A stretch of DNA of 64,000 bases from Streptococcus sp. (GTDB lineage Bacteria > Bacillota > Bacilli > Lactobacillales > Streptococcaceae), in NCBI GenBank assembly GCA_030528055.1, contig JAUMZQ010000009.1, forward strand, positions 43,206-107,205, written 5' to 3'. The notes below the pieces were generated by a model, which worked only from the letters and a program-made list of their open reading frames with translations, was not told the origin of the DNA and did not search any database. A program made the position numbers and the translations under genes. Numbering within the stretch: position 1 is the first letter of the stretch; the number at the start of each line of letters is the position of its first letter. This document shows, in pieces, positions 1-8,886 of the stretch.

Positions 1-62
1 TCTAAAGGGGTTTGAGCGATTAATTTTTCAGGTAAATGAAAATCAAAATCAGCAGTATTCAT
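1..62 (-). CDS. queA: QueA, tRNA preQ1(34) S-adenosylmethionine ribosyltransferase-isomerase (partial, N-terminus only)
   Basis: Only the first 20 or so codons are present, read leftwards from the ATG at 62-60. They translate to MNTADFDFHLPEKLIAQTPL, the highly conserved N-terminus of QueA, which transfers and isomerises the ribosyl part of SAM onto preQ1 at the tRNA wobble position (queuosine synthesis). An AAGGAG ribosome binding site lies just upstream. The gene is divergent from nagB. The rest lies outside the window, so nothing can be said about its integrity. Confidence 0.85.
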   Translation of the reverse strand, partial: MNTADFDFHLPEKLIAQTPL

Positions 63-143
63 TTTTTCTCCTTGATTAGTTTTTAGGTTAGGGAATATTC
101 TTCTTAAAATTAGTAAGTACATTGTGATAATTGAGATAGGTCT

Positions 144-149
144 ATTATA
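144..149 (-). promoter_or_regulatory. Extended -10 promoter of queA
   Basis: On the minus strand the region reads TGTTATAAT, a consensus extended -10 element (TGnTATAAT), about 80 bases before the queA start codon. No good -35 hexamer is visible, which is normal for this promoter type in streptococci. Confidence 0.55.
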
Positions 150-214
150 ACATGGATATATCAAATTTTCAGCTAGATATCAACAGAAAAAGCATAAAAA
201 ATTCATATTTTTTC

Positions 215-243
215 TTGACAAAAATTGGTCTATACCATATAAT
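215..243 (+). promoter_or_regulatory. nagB promoter with embedded NagR-type operator
   Basis: A near-perfect sigma-A promoter: TTGACA (215-220), a 17-base spacer and TATAAT (238-243). The spacer contains the inverted repeat TTGGTCTATACCA (225-237), which matches the dre-type operator recognised by GntR-family amino-sugar regulators (NagR/DasR family). A repressor bound here would block RNA polymerase directly, so nagB is expected to be induced by amino-sugar phosphates. The nagR gene itself is not in the window. Confidence 0.8.
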
Positions 244-272
244 AAAGATAAGAAAAACAGAGGAGAAAAACA

Positions 273-980
273 ATGAAAATTATTAAGGTTGAAAATCAAA
301 TTGAAGGTGGAAAAATTGCGCTTGATTTACTAAAGGAAAAACTTTCAAAAGGTGCTAAGACGTTGGGATTAGCAACAGGAAGTAGTCCTTTAGAATTTTA
401 CAAACAAGTTGTCAATAGTTCAGTAGATTTATCAGATTTGATTAGCGTAAATCTGGATGAATATGTGGGACTAGAACCGACTGATCCACAATCTTATCAG
501 TATTTTATGCAAGAAAATCTTTTTTATGCAAAACCACTAAAAGAAAGTTTCTTGCCAGATGGCAAAGCCGTTGATACGGCTGCTGAAGTGAAACGCTACA
601 GCCAAGTTTTGAAAGAACATCCAGTAGATTTACAGATTTTAGGAGTTGGTCGCAACGGACATATTGGATTTAATGAACCTGGAAGTAGCTTTGATTGTGG
701 AGTTCATGTAGCCGATTTGACAGCGTCTACTATTGAAGCTAATGCAAGATTTTTTGATAAGATAGAAGAAGTGCCAACACAAGCATATTCGATGGGAATT
801 GCTAACATCATGAGTGCAAAATCAATTATTTTATTTGCTTACGGTTTAGAGAAAGCGCAGGCTATTAAAGGAATAGTTGAAGGAGAAGTTACAGAGCAAC
901 TTCCAGGAAGTATCCTACAAAAACATGATGATGTTGTAATCATCGCGGATGGAGATGCACTTAGCTTGTTAGAAAAATAA
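273..980 (+). CDS. nagB: Glucosamine-6-phosphate deaminase NagB
   Basis: A 235-residue cytoplasmic enzyme that converts glucosamine-6-phosphate to fructose-6-phosphate and ammonia. The sequence shows the short Firmicutes form of the family: the phosphate-binding LATGSSP motif near residue 33, the NLDEYVGL segment with the catalytic Asp, and [14 protein letters not shown] with the ring-opening His. The start follows a strong AGAGGAGA ribosome binding site. It is a single-gene unit with its own promoter/NagR operator and a terminator behind it. Functionally it is the last step for GlcNAc use and for the sialic acid operon some 16 kb to the right. Identification is secure. Confidence 0.96.
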   Translation: MKIIKVENQIEGGKIALDLLKEKLSKGAKTLGLATGSSPLEFYKQVVNSSVDLSDLISVNLDEYVGLEPTDPQSYQYFMQENLFYAKPLKESFLPDGKAVDTAAEVKRYSQVLKEHPVDLQILGVGRNGHIGFNEPGSSFDCGVHVADLTASTIEANARFFDKIEEVPTQAYSMGIANIMSAKSIILFAYGLEKAQAIKGIVEGEVTEQLPGSILQKHDDVVIIADGDALSLLEK

Positions 981-989
981 TGATTTATT

Positions 990-1020
990 TCCTATCTAAT
1001 TTATATTGGATAGGATTTTT
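990..1020 (+). terminator. Rho-independent terminator of nagB
   Basis: Inverted repeat TCCTATC (990-996) and GATAGGA (1009-1015), followed by a run of five T. It lies 10 bases after the nagB stop codon. Confidence 0.75.
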
Positions 1021-1043
1021 ATATTTTTAATCAAAAAATATGC

Positions 1044-1049
1044 TATACT
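1044..1049 (+). promoter_or_regulatory. Extended -10 promoter of dacA
   Basis: TGCTATACT is an extended -10 element lying 33 bases before the dacA start codon; the ribosome binding site is GGAGG at about 1072-1076. No clear -35 element is seen. Confidence 0.55.
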
Positions 1050-1081
1050 TATGAGAGGGAAGTCTTTTTACGGAGGTTTTT

Positions 1082-2404
1082 ATGAAGAGAAAAATTTTTT
1101 TCTTTTTCAGTTTCTTTTTGTTGAGTTTGCTAATTCCCCATTCTGTTCATGCAGATGAATTAGTAGACATGGCTAGAAAAATGTATCCTAATGACAATGT
1201 TCAAGCAATCAATCGCCCTAAATCTTCATTGATTTTTGATGGGAATACAGGCGATGTTCTTTGGCAAGACAATATTGATGAGGTTCGGGATCCAGCTAGT
1301 ATGAGTAAGTTAATGACTTTATACTTACTTTTTGAGTCTATCAAAGAAGGAAAAGTCAGCGAAGACACAATTATAAAGGCGACACCAGAAGATCAATCGA
1401 TTGCCAATATTTATGAAATTTCTAACAATAAAATTGTTGCAGGAGTTGACTATACAGTATCAGAATTGATTACGATGACTGTTGTTCCGTCTTCAAATGC
1501 TGCAACGATTATGCTGGCTAATTATTTGTCCGCAAATGATCCAGATGCTTTTTTGGACAGAATGAATAGTAAATCAAAAGAATTGGGAATGACGCATACA
1601 AAATGGTTTAATGCTAGCGGTGCTGTAGCCTCTTCTTTCAAAGGTTACTACAATCCCCAAAATTATAACCATTTTACTTGTAACCAAACGACAGCGCGTG
1701 ATTTGGGTATTTTGGTTTATCATTTTCTTAAAAACTATCCTAATATTTTAAAATATACCAATCAAGCGAGGGTAACGGTTAAGCAAGGAACCCCTTATGA
1801 AGAAACGTTTGATACTTACAACTATTCTCTACCAGGTGCTAGATATGGCATTGATGGAGTTGATGGTTTAAAAACTGGTTCCAGTCCTGAAGGATCGTTT
1901 AATTATATTGCGACGATTAAACGCGGAGATCAAAGACTTGTTTCTGTAATTATGGGAGTTGGAAATTGGGCCGATCAAGACGGAGAATACTACCGACATC
2001 CGTTTGGAAATGCTTTGATTGAGAAAGCCTACTCTGATTATGAGTATAAAAAAGTTCTTTCAAAGGGAGAACAAGATATTGATAATCAAAAATATAAATT
2101 ATCAGAAGATTTTTATGCGACGGTGAAAAAAGGAAGCAAGACCAAAGTGACCGTTCAAAATGATACTTTGAAGGCTGAAAATGGTTTAACAACATTATCA
2201 CCAACTATTTCAAATGAAATAAAAGTTGAAAAAACTGGAAATGCTATTGAACAGCTATTTGAAAGTAAAAGTAATAGCAAGGCTGCACCTAGTTCTTTCA
2301 TTAGTGATTGGATGATTATTTTGTTACCGATTGGAATCTTACTGTTAATTATTCTGTTTGAGATACGAAATCGTCGGAAAAGAAGTACGAAAAATCGGAA
2401 ATAA
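1082..2404 (+). CDS. dacA: D-alanyl-D-alanine carboxypeptidase (PBP3/DacA-type)
   Basis: A 440-residue low-molecular-weight penicillin-binding protein that trims the terminal D-Ala from peptidoglycan stem peptides at the outer face of the membrane. It has a cleavable signal peptide (about residues 1-25, ending HADE). The peptidase S11 motifs are all visible: SxxK as S73-M-S-K76, SxN within PSSNAA, and KTG within DGLKTGSSPEG. A PBP5-type C-terminal beta domain follows, then a single C-terminal membrane segment and a basic tail (RNRRKRSTKNRK) that anchor the protein. It is transcribed alone between two terminators. The length and motif order match streptococcal PBP3. Confidence 0.93.
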   Translation: MKRKIFFFFSFFLLSLLIPHSVHADELVDMARKMYPNDNVQAINRPKSSLIFDGNTGDVLWQDNIDEVRDPASMSKLMTLYLLFESIKEGKVSEDTIIKATPEDQSIANIYEISNNKIVAGVDYTVSELITMTVVPSSNAATIMLANYLSANDPDAFLDRMNSKSKELGMTHTKWFNASGAVASSFKGYYNPQNYNHFTCNQTTARDLGILVYHFLKNYPNILKYTNQARVTVKQGTPYEETFDTYNYSLPGARYGIDGVDGLKTGSSPEGSFNYIATIKRGDQRLVSVIMGVGNWADQDGEYYRHPFGNALIEKAYSDYEYKKVLSKGEQDIDNQKYKLSEDFYATVKKGSKTKVTVQNDTLKAENGLTTLSPTISNEIKVEKTGNAIEQLFESKSNSKAAPSSFISDWMIILLPIGILLLIILFEIRNRRKRSTKNRK

Positions 2405-2489
2405 ACGATTATAGATAAAAGTTCTATTTGATTTAACAAATCATTACTTCGCTTTCCTTAGAAAGTTGGAATAATGTTTACTATATTTT

Positions 2490-2522
2490 CTACAACAGTT
2501 CAATGAACTGTTGTAGTTATTT
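2490..2522 (+). terminator. Rho-independent terminator of dacA
   Basis: CTACAACAGTTCA and TGAACTGTTGTAG form an almost loop-free 13-base inverted repeat (2490-2516) followed by TTATTTTT. The T-rich tail runs straight into the ribosome binding site of the next gene, so any read-through would supply the MFS gene. Confidence 0.8.
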
Positions 2523-2540
2523 TTAAGGAGATTGCTTGCT

Positions 2541-3704
2541 TTGAGGAAATTTCAGAATAGTTATTTAGCTTATTTTTTGATGTTCAATTTTTTCTTTTTG
2601 TCCTACTCATTATTTTCAACCTTAATATCTGTCTACATGACAGATAAAGGCTACTCAGCATCAGAAGTTTCAATAGTTGTTTCTGCTTCTTTCTTGACTT
2701 CGATGTTGGCTCAGCCGTTCATGGGAATGTTGAATGATAGAATTGGCATCAAAAAAGTTTCGATTTTTAGTTTTATTGCTATTATCATAGGCGCTATTTT
2801 TTTTATGTTAGCTAATAATTTGTGGTTTCTAGCCATTTGGTATAGCCTAGTTTTAATGTTCATCAATGGTGTCAATCCAATCATGGATATTCTTGCAGCT
2901 CAAAGCCCATATATGTACGGAAAAATTCGTATTTGGGGAACGATTGGATATGCTGTAGGTTCTCAGTTATCAGGATGGATTTATCAATTTATTTTTCCTC
3001 AAGCTATTTTTCTTGTTTTTGTAGCGATGATGTTGATTAGTATTGTAGGAGTTGTAGGCATTGAACCCAAACATGATAAAATTGCGACATCTGCTAAGAA
3101 GAGAGATAGAGGAAGTTTCGCACATATTTTTAAAAATAAAACTTATATTTTTTACCTTGTTATTGTTGCTTTGTATTCAGGAGTAGGAAATACAGGGCAC
3201 ACTTATATTCCTTCTATGTTAGAAAAAGGAGGTTTGAGTGTTGATTTGGCAACGACAGTTGTTGCGATTTCTGTCATTTGCGAAGCACCTTTGATATTTT
3301 ACTCTTACCTCTTTATGGATAAAATTTCTATAAAGAAATTACTCTATATCCCCTTGCTGATTATGCTCTTGCAGTATGTGATTTATGGTTTAAACTTAGG
3401 ATTGACTTCTAAAATTTTAGTTACCTTGATTTCTAAGCATGCAACAGGTATGTTATTGATAATGGTGAGTTTAAGAATTGTAGCCAGCTTAATAGACGAA
3501 AAATACTTGGTTACTGCCATTGCTTTGGTACAAACGCTTCGCAGTTTAGGAACAATTTTTATTCAGAATATTGCTGGAACGATTGCGGATAAATGGGGAT
3601 ATTCGGAAATGAGCTTTTTTCTAGTAGCTATTTTGTTGGTTGTATTGATATGTATATTCTTTTTAAAAATACCTGAAAAAAATACCCATAGTTTATTTAA
3701 ATGA
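2541..3704 (+). CDS. MFS transporter (12-TM, MFS_1-like/LacY-type family)
   Basis: A 387-residue hydrophobic protein with roughly twelve predicted membrane segments, a basic cytoplasmic loop in the middle (KHDKIATSAKKRDRG) and the MFS loop motif NDRIGIKK between helices 2 and 3. It is a proton-coupled exporter or symporter of unknown substrate. I place the start at TTG 2541 because AAGGAG at 2525-2530 is ten bases upstream; an in-frame TTG at 2532 would leave only one base. No substrate-defining motif was recognised. It is an isolated gene with a terminator overlapping its stop codon. Confidence 0.75.
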   Translation: MRKFQNSYLAYFLMFNFFFLSYSLFSTLISVYMTDKGYSASEVSIVVSASFLTSMLAQPFMGMLNDRIGIKKVSIFSFIAIIIGAIFFMLANNLWFLAIWYSLVLMFINGVNPIMDILAAQSPYMYGKIRIWGTIGYAVGSQLSGWIYQFIFPQAIFLVFVAMMLISIVGVVGIEPKHDKIATSAKKRDRGSFAHIFKNKTYIFYLVIVALYSGVGNTGHTYIPSMLEKGGLSVDLATTVVAISVICEAPLIFYSYLFMDKISIKKLLYIPLLIMLLQYVIYGLNLGLTSKILVTLISKHATGMLLIMVSLRIVASLIDEKYLVTAIALVQTLRSLGTIFIQNIAGTIADKWGYSEMSFFLVAILLVVLICIFFLKIPEKNTHSLFK

Positions 3705-3727
3705 AGCTTGAAAATCAAGCTTTTTTT
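3704..3727 (+). terminator. Rho-independent terminator of the MFS gene
   Basis: AAGCTTGA (3704-3711), a three-base A loop, and TCAAGCTT (3715-3722) followed by T residues. The stem begins on the last base of the stop codon. Confidence 0.85.
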
Positions 3728-3768
3728 GATGAGTGAAACTAAAATAAACGTCATAAGAAATAGTGATT

Positions 3769-3776
3769 TACGAATA
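3769..3776 (+). promoter_or_regulatory. SigX (ComX) cin-box upstream of coiA
   Basis: TACGAATA exactly matches the streptococcal cin-box/combox core used by the competence sigma factor SigX. It lies about 100 bases before the coiA start codon, and coiA is a known late competence gene. A transcript starting just after it would carry a leader of roughly 95 bases that includes the hairpin at 3820-3855. Confidence 0.8.
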
Positions 3777-3819
3777 ATTTAGATAAGAGAACAACTAAAA
3801 AAATATTAGAAAAGAATGA

Positions 3820-3855
3820 GGATACCAATCAATTTTTTAGATTGGTTTGTTATCC
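3820..3855 (+). other. Leader hairpin upstream of coiA
   Basis: GGATACCAATC (3820-3830) can pair with GATTGGT (3840-3846) and, after a four-base bulge, TATCC (3851-3855). There is no T-run after it, so it is not a standard terminator. It sits between the cin-box and the coiA ribosome binding site. A role in translation or mRNA stability is possible but unproven. Confidence 0.35.
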
Positions 3856-3879
3856 CTCCTATTTAAAAGGTGTTTTTAT

Positions 3880-4835
3880 ATGCTAGTGGCTTACAATGAA
3901 GAAAATAAATTGATTAATCTTTTAGAACAGGATGCTAATGGGAAAGAATTCACTTGTCCTGCTTGCAGAGGAAGACTGCGTTTAAAAAATGGAACTATTA
4001 TCAGAAAGCATTTTGCGCATATCAGTTTGCAAGATTGTCAATTTTATACAGAAAATGAAAGTACAGAGCATTGAATATAAAAGCATCCTTGTTTTCATGG
4101 GGGAAAAAAACAGATAGTATACGAGTAGAAGTATTTTTACCCAAGCTCCAGCAAGTAGCTGATTTGTTAATAAATGATAAGATTGCTCTAGAAGTTCAAT
4201 GTAGCACTATCAGTCAACAACGTTTAAGAGAACGTACGATTAATTATCACCAACATGGTTATTCTGTCTTGTGGTTATTAGGTAAAAAATTATGGTTAAA
4301 AAAATCTATCAGCTCACTCCAAAAACACTTTCTTTACTTTAGTAGTAATATGGGTTTTCATATTTGGGAAATAGACGAAAAAAAGCAAGAATTACGTTTA
4401 AAATATCTCATTCATGAGGATTTGCGCGGTTCAGTTTATTATAAAATTAAAACTTTTAAATTTGGTGAAGAGAAATTGATGGATTGTTTACGAACTCCTT
4501 TTCAAAAACAAGCGATGACTAGCATGTTTGTAAAACAAGATCAGACAATTTGTCAATATATTCGGAAGCAACTCTATTATCAACAGAATAAATGGATGAA
4601 GCTACAAGAGAACTTGTATTTGCAGGGTAAAAATTTGTTAACCCAAACAGTAGAGGATTTTTTTCCTCAAGTGCAACCAATCAGAAATCCTTATTTTTGT
4701 CAGATATCGCAATGTTTAGATGTATATTATGATGATTTTTTAGCTTACTATAAAAATGAAAAAAATAAAGAAATACAAATTATTTATCCACCAGCTTTTT
4801 ATAAAAGGTTTTTTGGCAAAAATGTGATAAAATAA
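3880..4835 (+). pseudogene. coiA: coiA, competence protein CoiA, interrupted by a frameshift
   Basis: CoiA promotes recombination during natural transformation. Its N-terminal 64 residues are encoded from ATG 3880 (ribosome binding site AAAAGGTG): zinc-ribbon-like CPAC, HFAH, and the conserved ENESTEH. Translation then meets TGA at 4072-4074. The remainder (nuclease-like core with LLINDKIALEVQCS, and WLLGKKLWLKKSI) continues in the +1 frame from 4071 to 4835. Adding one base at 4071 restores HLNIKASLFSWGKK, which fits the family, so CATTTG seems to have become CATTG. The intact protein would be about 317 residues. It precedes pepF by 19 bases as in pneumococcus. This is either a true inactivation, a sequencing error, or (less likely) re-initiation at the overlapping TTG. 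Confidence 0.88.
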
Positions 4836-4854
4836 GGAGAATGGAGGAAATTTT

Positions 4855-6657
4855 ATGGTAAAACAACGAAATGAAATTGAAGAAAAATACACTTGGGATT
4901 TATCAACTATTTATCCAACCGATAAAGATTGGGAATCAGATTTATCTCAAATAACTCAAGACTTGAAGCAAGCAAATGGTTTAGCGGGACACTTATTAGA
5001 TTCTGCTACTGATTTACTAACAACTACAAACTTGCAGCTGACATTGATGTGTCGCATTGAAAGGCTTTATGTATATGCGCATATGAAAAACGATCAAGAC
5101 ACACGTGTCTCTCAATACCAAGAATATTATGCAAAAGCAATGAGCCTGTATAGTGATTTTGGACAAACATTCGCTTTTTATGAGCCTGAATTTATGGCAA
5201 TTACTGAAAAGCAGTATCAAGATTTCCTAGAAGCACAGCCGGAACTAAAGCAGTATGAACACTTTTTTGATAAATTATTGCAAAAGAAAGCTCATGTTTT
5301 GTCTCAACAAGAAGAAGAATTGCTAGCAGGAGCTAGTGAGATATTTGGTTCTGCAGGTGAAACATTTGGAATATTAGATAATGCGGACGTTGTTTTTCCG
5401 ACGATACACGATGCTGACGGAAATGAAGTTCAATTAAGTCACGGGAATTACATCAGTTTAGTAGAATCCAAAAATCGTGCAGTTCGTAAAGAGGCTTATG
5501 AAGCTCTGTATAGCGTTTATAAACAATACCAACATACTTATGCTAAAACTTTGCAAACGAATGTTAAAGTTCATAATTACAATGCTAAAGTTCGCAAATT
5601 TTCTTCTGCTAGACAAGCAGCTTTATCTGTTAATTTTATCCCAGAAAGTGTGTACGATAGTTTAGTATCAGCTGTCAACAAGCATTTGCCATTGCTACAT
5701 CGCTATGTTCGTTTGAGAGCTAAAATATTGGGACTTTCTGATTTAAAAATGTATGACCTATATACACCATTATCAGAAACAGACTATTCAATTAGTTATG
5801 AAGAGGCTTTGGAAAAATCCGAAACTGTACTAGCTATTCTCGGTGAAGATTATCTAGCTCGAGTAAGAAAAGCTTTTTCAGAGCGCTGGATTGATGTTTA
5901 TGAAAATCAAGGAAAACGTTCAGGAGCTTACTCTGGAGGCTCTTATGATACCAATGCCTTTATGTTGTTAAATTGGCAAGATACTTTGGATAATCTATTT
6001 ACACTAGTTCATGAAACAGGACATAGTATGCATTCTAGCTATACTCGTGAAAATCAACCTTATGTCTATGGCGATTATTCTATTTTCCTTGCAGAAATTG
6101 CTTCTACTACAAACGAAAATATTTTGACAGAAAAACTATTAGAAGAAGTAGAAGATGATCATGAACGTTTTGCTATTCTCAATCACTTTTTAGATGGTTT
6201 TCGTGGAACAGTTTTTCGTCAAACACAATTTGCTGAGTTTGAGCAAGCTATTCATGAAGCGGATCAAGCTGGTCAAGTATTAACTAGTGAATTTTTAAAC
6301 GATCTGTATGCTGATTTAAACGAAAAATATTACGGATTAAAGAAGGAAGACAACGAAGAAATTCAATATGAATGGGCACGTATTCCTCACTTTTACTATG
6401 ATTATTATGTTTTCCAATATGCAACAGGATTTTCAGCAGCTTCAGCCTTAGCAGATAAGATTGTTCACGGTAATCAAGAAGATAAAGATAAATATATAAA
6501 TTATCTCAAAGCTGGAAATTCAGATTATCCACTAGAAGTTATCAAAAAAGCAGGCGTAGACATGGAAAAAGAAGATTATCTGAATGATGCTTTTGCAGTC
6601 TTTGAACAACGCCTGAACGAATTTGAATTACTAGTAGAAAAATTAGGTCTTGTATAA
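4855..6657 (+). CDS. pepF: Oligoendopeptidase F (M3 family metallopeptidase)
   Basis: A 600-residue cytoplasmic zinc endopeptidase that cuts medium-size oligopeptides. The HExxH site is H386-E387-T-G-H390, and the downstream zinc-ligand Glu lies in the segment [11 protein letters not shown]. The PepF-specific N-terminal helical domain is present. Length is full for PepF/PepB. The ATG at 4855 has a GGAGG ribosome binding site. It follows coiA by 19 bases and abuts the methyltransferase gene, so the three are probably co-transcribed from the cin-box and from other promoters. In pneumococcus the neighbour order is the same. Confidence 0.95.
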   Translation: MVKQRNEIEEKYTWDLSTIYPTDKDWESDLSQITQDLKQANGLAGHLLDSATDLLTTTNLQLTLMCRIERLYVYAHMKNDQDTRVSQYQEYYAKAMSLYSDFGQTFAFYEPEFMAITEKQYQDFLEAQPELKQYEHFFDKLLQKKAHVLSQQEEELLAGASEIFGSAGETFGILDNADVVFPTIHDADGNEVQLSHGNYISLVESKNRAVRKEAYEALYSVYKQYQHTYAKTLQTNVKVHNYNAKVRKFSSARQAALSVNFIPESVYDSLVSAVNKHLPLLHRYVRLRAKILGLSDLKMYDLYTPLSETDYSISYEEALEKSETVLAILGEDYLARVRKAFSERWIDVYENQGKRSGAYSGGSYDTNAFMLLNWQDTLDNLFTLVHETGHSMHSSYTRENQPYVYGDYSIFLAEIASTTNENILTEKLLEEVEDDHERFAILNHFLDGFRGTVFRQTQFAEFEQAIHEADQAGQVLTSEFLNDLYADLNEKYYGLKKEDNEEIQYEWARIPHFYYDYYVFQYATGFSAASALADKIVHGNQEDKDKYINYLKAGNSDYPLEVIKKAGVDMEKEDYLNDAFAVFEQRLNEFELLVEKLGLV

Positions 6658-7341
6658 ATGGTAGAAACATATAGTTCAACTTCCAATCAAAACATGCGTC
6701 GACCTGTAGTGAAGCAAGAAATCGTAGATTTTATGCGAACTAGTCTTGAGCCGGTAACCACCAATTTAAAATCATTAGAACTTTTTGCACATCGGGAAAA
6801 TATTCCAATCATTCCTCATGAGACAGTCGCTTACTTTCGTTTTATAATAGAAAGTATAAAACCGACGGCTATCTTAGAAATTGGAACTGCCATAGGTTTT
6901 TCAGCCCTTTTAATGGCAGAATCTGCTCCAGAGGCGACAATAACAACTATTGATCGCAACCCTGAGATGATTGCACTAGCTAAGGAAAATTTTGAACAAT
7001 TTGATAGTCGCAAACAAATCACCTTGATGGAAGGGGAGGCGATGGATATTTTGCCAACTTTGAAAGATTCGTATGATTTTGTTTTTATGGATTCAGCTAA
7101 GTCGAAATATGTTGTATTCCTACCAGAAATTTTGAATCATCTCACAAGTGGAGGCATTATTATTATAGATGATGTTTTTCAAGGAGGAGATATCGCAAAA
7201 CCAGCAGAAGAAATAAGAAGAGGACAACGGGCAATTTATAGAGGACTGCATAAATTGTTTGATACAGTTTTGAATGATTCCTCTTTTACAAGTAGTTTCT
7301 TGCCATTAGGTGATGGATTACTGATGATTCGAAAAAAATAA
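6658..7341 (+). CDS. SAM-dependent O-methyltransferase (TrmR/YrrM-like)
   Basis: A 227-residue class I methyltransferase. The SAM-binding motif is LEIGTAIGFSALLMA, followed by the acidic loop TIDRNPEM; FVFMDSAKSKY and IIIDDVFQGGD match the metal-dependent O-methyltransferase family. The Bacillus relative YrrM (TrmR) methylates 5-hydroxyuridine in tRNA, which is the most likely role here, but family members also methylate small catechol-type substrates. The ATG directly follows the pepF stop codon (TAAATG), indicating translational coupling. Confidence 0.8.
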   Translation: MVETYSSTSNQNMRRPVVKQEIVDFMRTSLEPVTTNLKSLELFAHRENIPIIPHETVAYFRFIIESIKPTAILEIGTAIGFSALLMAESAPEATITTIDRNPEMIALAKENFEQFDSRKQITLMEGEAMDILPTLKDSYDFVFMDSAKSKYVVFLPEILNHLTSGGIIIIDDVFQGGDIAKPAEEIRRGQRAIYRGLHKLFDTVLNDSSFTSSFLPLGDGLLMIRKK

Positions 7342-7380
7342 TCATATCATCTGAATTCGTTTTTCTCAGCAATTCCATTT

Positions 7381-7426
7381 AACATTACAAACAGTAGATT
7401 TTATTGTTGTTTGTAATGTTATTTTT
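7381..7426 (+). terminator. Rho-independent terminator after the methyltransferase gene
   Basis: A perfect 13-base inverted repeat, AACATTACAAACA (7381-7393) with TGTTTGTAATGTT (7408-7420), followed by ATTTTT. It closes the coiA-pepF-methyltransferase unit. Confidence 0.9.
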
Positions 7427-7519
7427 GTGACTTTTGTGTATCAATTATTCTATGGGAAACTGAAGGTTATTACTTAGGTGTTTTTTAGCAAAATTTAAGC
7501 TATAAAAATAAAATTGTGG

Positions 7520-7525
7520 TACAAT
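7520..7525 (+). promoter_or_regulatory. Extended -10 promoter of prsA
   Basis: TGGTACAAT is an extended -10 element 38 bases before the prsA start. The -35 region is weak. Confidence 0.5.
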
Positions 7526-7562
7526 AGAAAAAGTGAATTTTAATTAAGGAGTATCAAAATAA

Positions 7563-8558
7563 ATGAAGAAAAAACTTTTAATGGGAGCAGTGACCTTGTT
7601 GTCAGTTGTAACCCTAGCAGCATGTTCTCAATCAGGAGGCAAAGACATCATCACAATGAAAGGGAACACCATTACTGTCAATGATTTTTACAACGAAGTA
7701 AAAACGAATACGACTGCTCAACAAGTCTTACTTCAAATGACGATTAAAAAAGCTTTTGGAGATAAATATGGTAAAAAAATAACAGATAAAAAAGTAAATG
7801 AAGAATTCAATAAAGCAAAAGAAGGGTATGGTTCAGCTTTCCAACAAATATTAGCCCAAAACGGAATGACTGAAGAAAATTATAAAGAGCAAATCCGTAC
7901 GCAATTATTGGTAGAATATGCTACTAAAACAGCAGCCGAAAAAGAGGTAACAAACGAAACCTACAAAGCAGCATTTGAAAAATATACACCAGAAGTAACT
8001 GCTCAAATTATTAAATTAGATAGTGAAGATAAGGCCAAAGAAGTACTTGAACAAGTCAAGGCAGAAGGTGCAGATTTTACACAGATTGCTAAGGACAACT
8101 CAACAGATACAGCTACCAAAGAAAAAGGCGGAGAAATTAAATTCGACTCTGGCTCTACAGATGTTGCAGATACAATTAAAAGTGCAGCATTTGCATTAAA
8201 TGAAAATGCTATTTCAGATGTTGTTACAGTGCAAGATGGATATAGTTCAAGTTATTATATTGTCAAACTGGTGAAAAAATCTGAAAAATCATCAAATTGG
8301 AAAGATTACAAAGCTAGACTAAAAGAGATTATTATTGCTGAAAAACAAAGTGATACTAATTTCATCTACTCAGTCATTTCAAATGTATTAAAAGAAGCCA
8401 ACATTAAAGTGAAAGATTCTGCTTTCCAATCTCTCTTCTCTCAATACATTAATTCATCGGCTTCATCATCAACTTCTTCGTCTTCTTCAACTTCTAAAGA
8501 AACCTCTAGCTCAGCAGCTGAAAGTAGCAGTTCGGAAGCTTCATCATCAGCAGAATAA
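7563..8558 (+). CDS. prsA: PrsA foldase lipoprotein (parvulin-type peptidyl-prolyl isomerase)
   Basis: A 331-residue surface lipoprotein that helps secreted proteins fold. The signal peptide ends in the lipobox LAAC with Cys21. After an N-terminal chaperone domain, residues of about 140-240 form a parvulin domain (TAQIIKLDSEDKAKEVLEQV, then FTQIAKDNSTDTATKEKGGE). The C-terminus is an extreme Ser-rich low-complexity tail ending in SSSEASSSAE. The parvulin motif is less conserved than in catalytically active homologues, as is common in streptococci, so isomerase activity is uncertain. It is transcribed from its own promoter; the alaS promoter follows at once with no terminator between. Confidence 0.93.
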   Translation: MKKKLLMGAVTLLSVVTLAACSQSGGKDIITMKGNTITVNDFYNEVKTNTTAQQVLLQMTIKKAFGDKYGKKITDKKVNEEFNKAKEGYGSAFQQILAQNGMTEENYKEQIRTQLLVEYATKTAAEKEVTNETYKAAFEKYTPEVTAQIIKLDSEDKAKEVLEQVKAEGADFTQIAKDNSTDTATKEKGGEIKFDSGSTDVADTIKSAAFALNENAISDVVTVQDGYSSSYYIVKLVKKSEKSSNWKDYKARLKEIIIAEKQSDTNFIYSVISNVLKEANIKVKDSAFQSLFSQYINSSASSSTSSSSSTSKETSSSAAESSSSEASSSAE

Positions 8559-8559
8559 G

Positions 8560-8588
8560 TTGACGATTCGTTAATAAATCAGTATAAT
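8560..8588 (+). promoter_or_regulatory. alaS promoter
   Basis: TTGACG (8560-8565), a 17-base spacer and TATAAT (8583-8588). It directly follows the prsA stop codon and drives the T-box leader. Confidence 0.85.
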
Positions 8589-8594
8589 AGAACG

Positions 8595-8841
8595 GTTGAG
8601 AATTGATTTTCAAATGATTATTTCAGAGAATTGGCGGTGCTGCAAGCCATATAATAATGAAAATCATGCTACTCATATCGTAAAATTAAATAAAATAGAC
8701 AAGCAAATTAGAATAATAAGAATTCTTATAGGAAACACTTATTCCTCAATTTTGCTTATCAGTGTAAATGAGAATGACAAGTTCATTGAATGAAGGTGGT
8801 ACCGCGGTTTTTCGCCCTTCTAACAAAGAACTTGTCTTTTT
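8595..8841 (+). ncRNA. T-box riboswitch leader of alaS
   Basis: The T-box sequence GAAGGTGGTACCGCG is at 8792-8806. An intrinsic terminator is formed by GACAAGTTC (8776-8784) and GAACTTGTC (8828-8836) plus five T. Stem I is recognisable from its apical loop (GGCGGTGCTGCAAGCC, about 8632-8648). A GCT alanine codon at 8668-8670 is in the right place to be the specifier. Uncharged tRNA-Ala would stabilise the antiterminator and allow alaS transcription. The specifier position is inferred by eye; the T-box and terminator are direct. Confidence 0.93.
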
Positions 8842-8886
8842 CATGTTCTGTTCTTAGAAATTTTAATAATAATTAGGAGAATAAAA

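Noticed and set aside
2532-2540. TTG at 2532 as start of the MFS gene
   Set aside because: Only one base separates it from the AAGGAG site; TTG 2541 has normal spacing.
8596-8793. 65-codon ORF upstream of alaS
   Set aside because: It lies entirely inside the T-box leader RNA, its sequence resembles no protein, and the RNA features explain the conservation.
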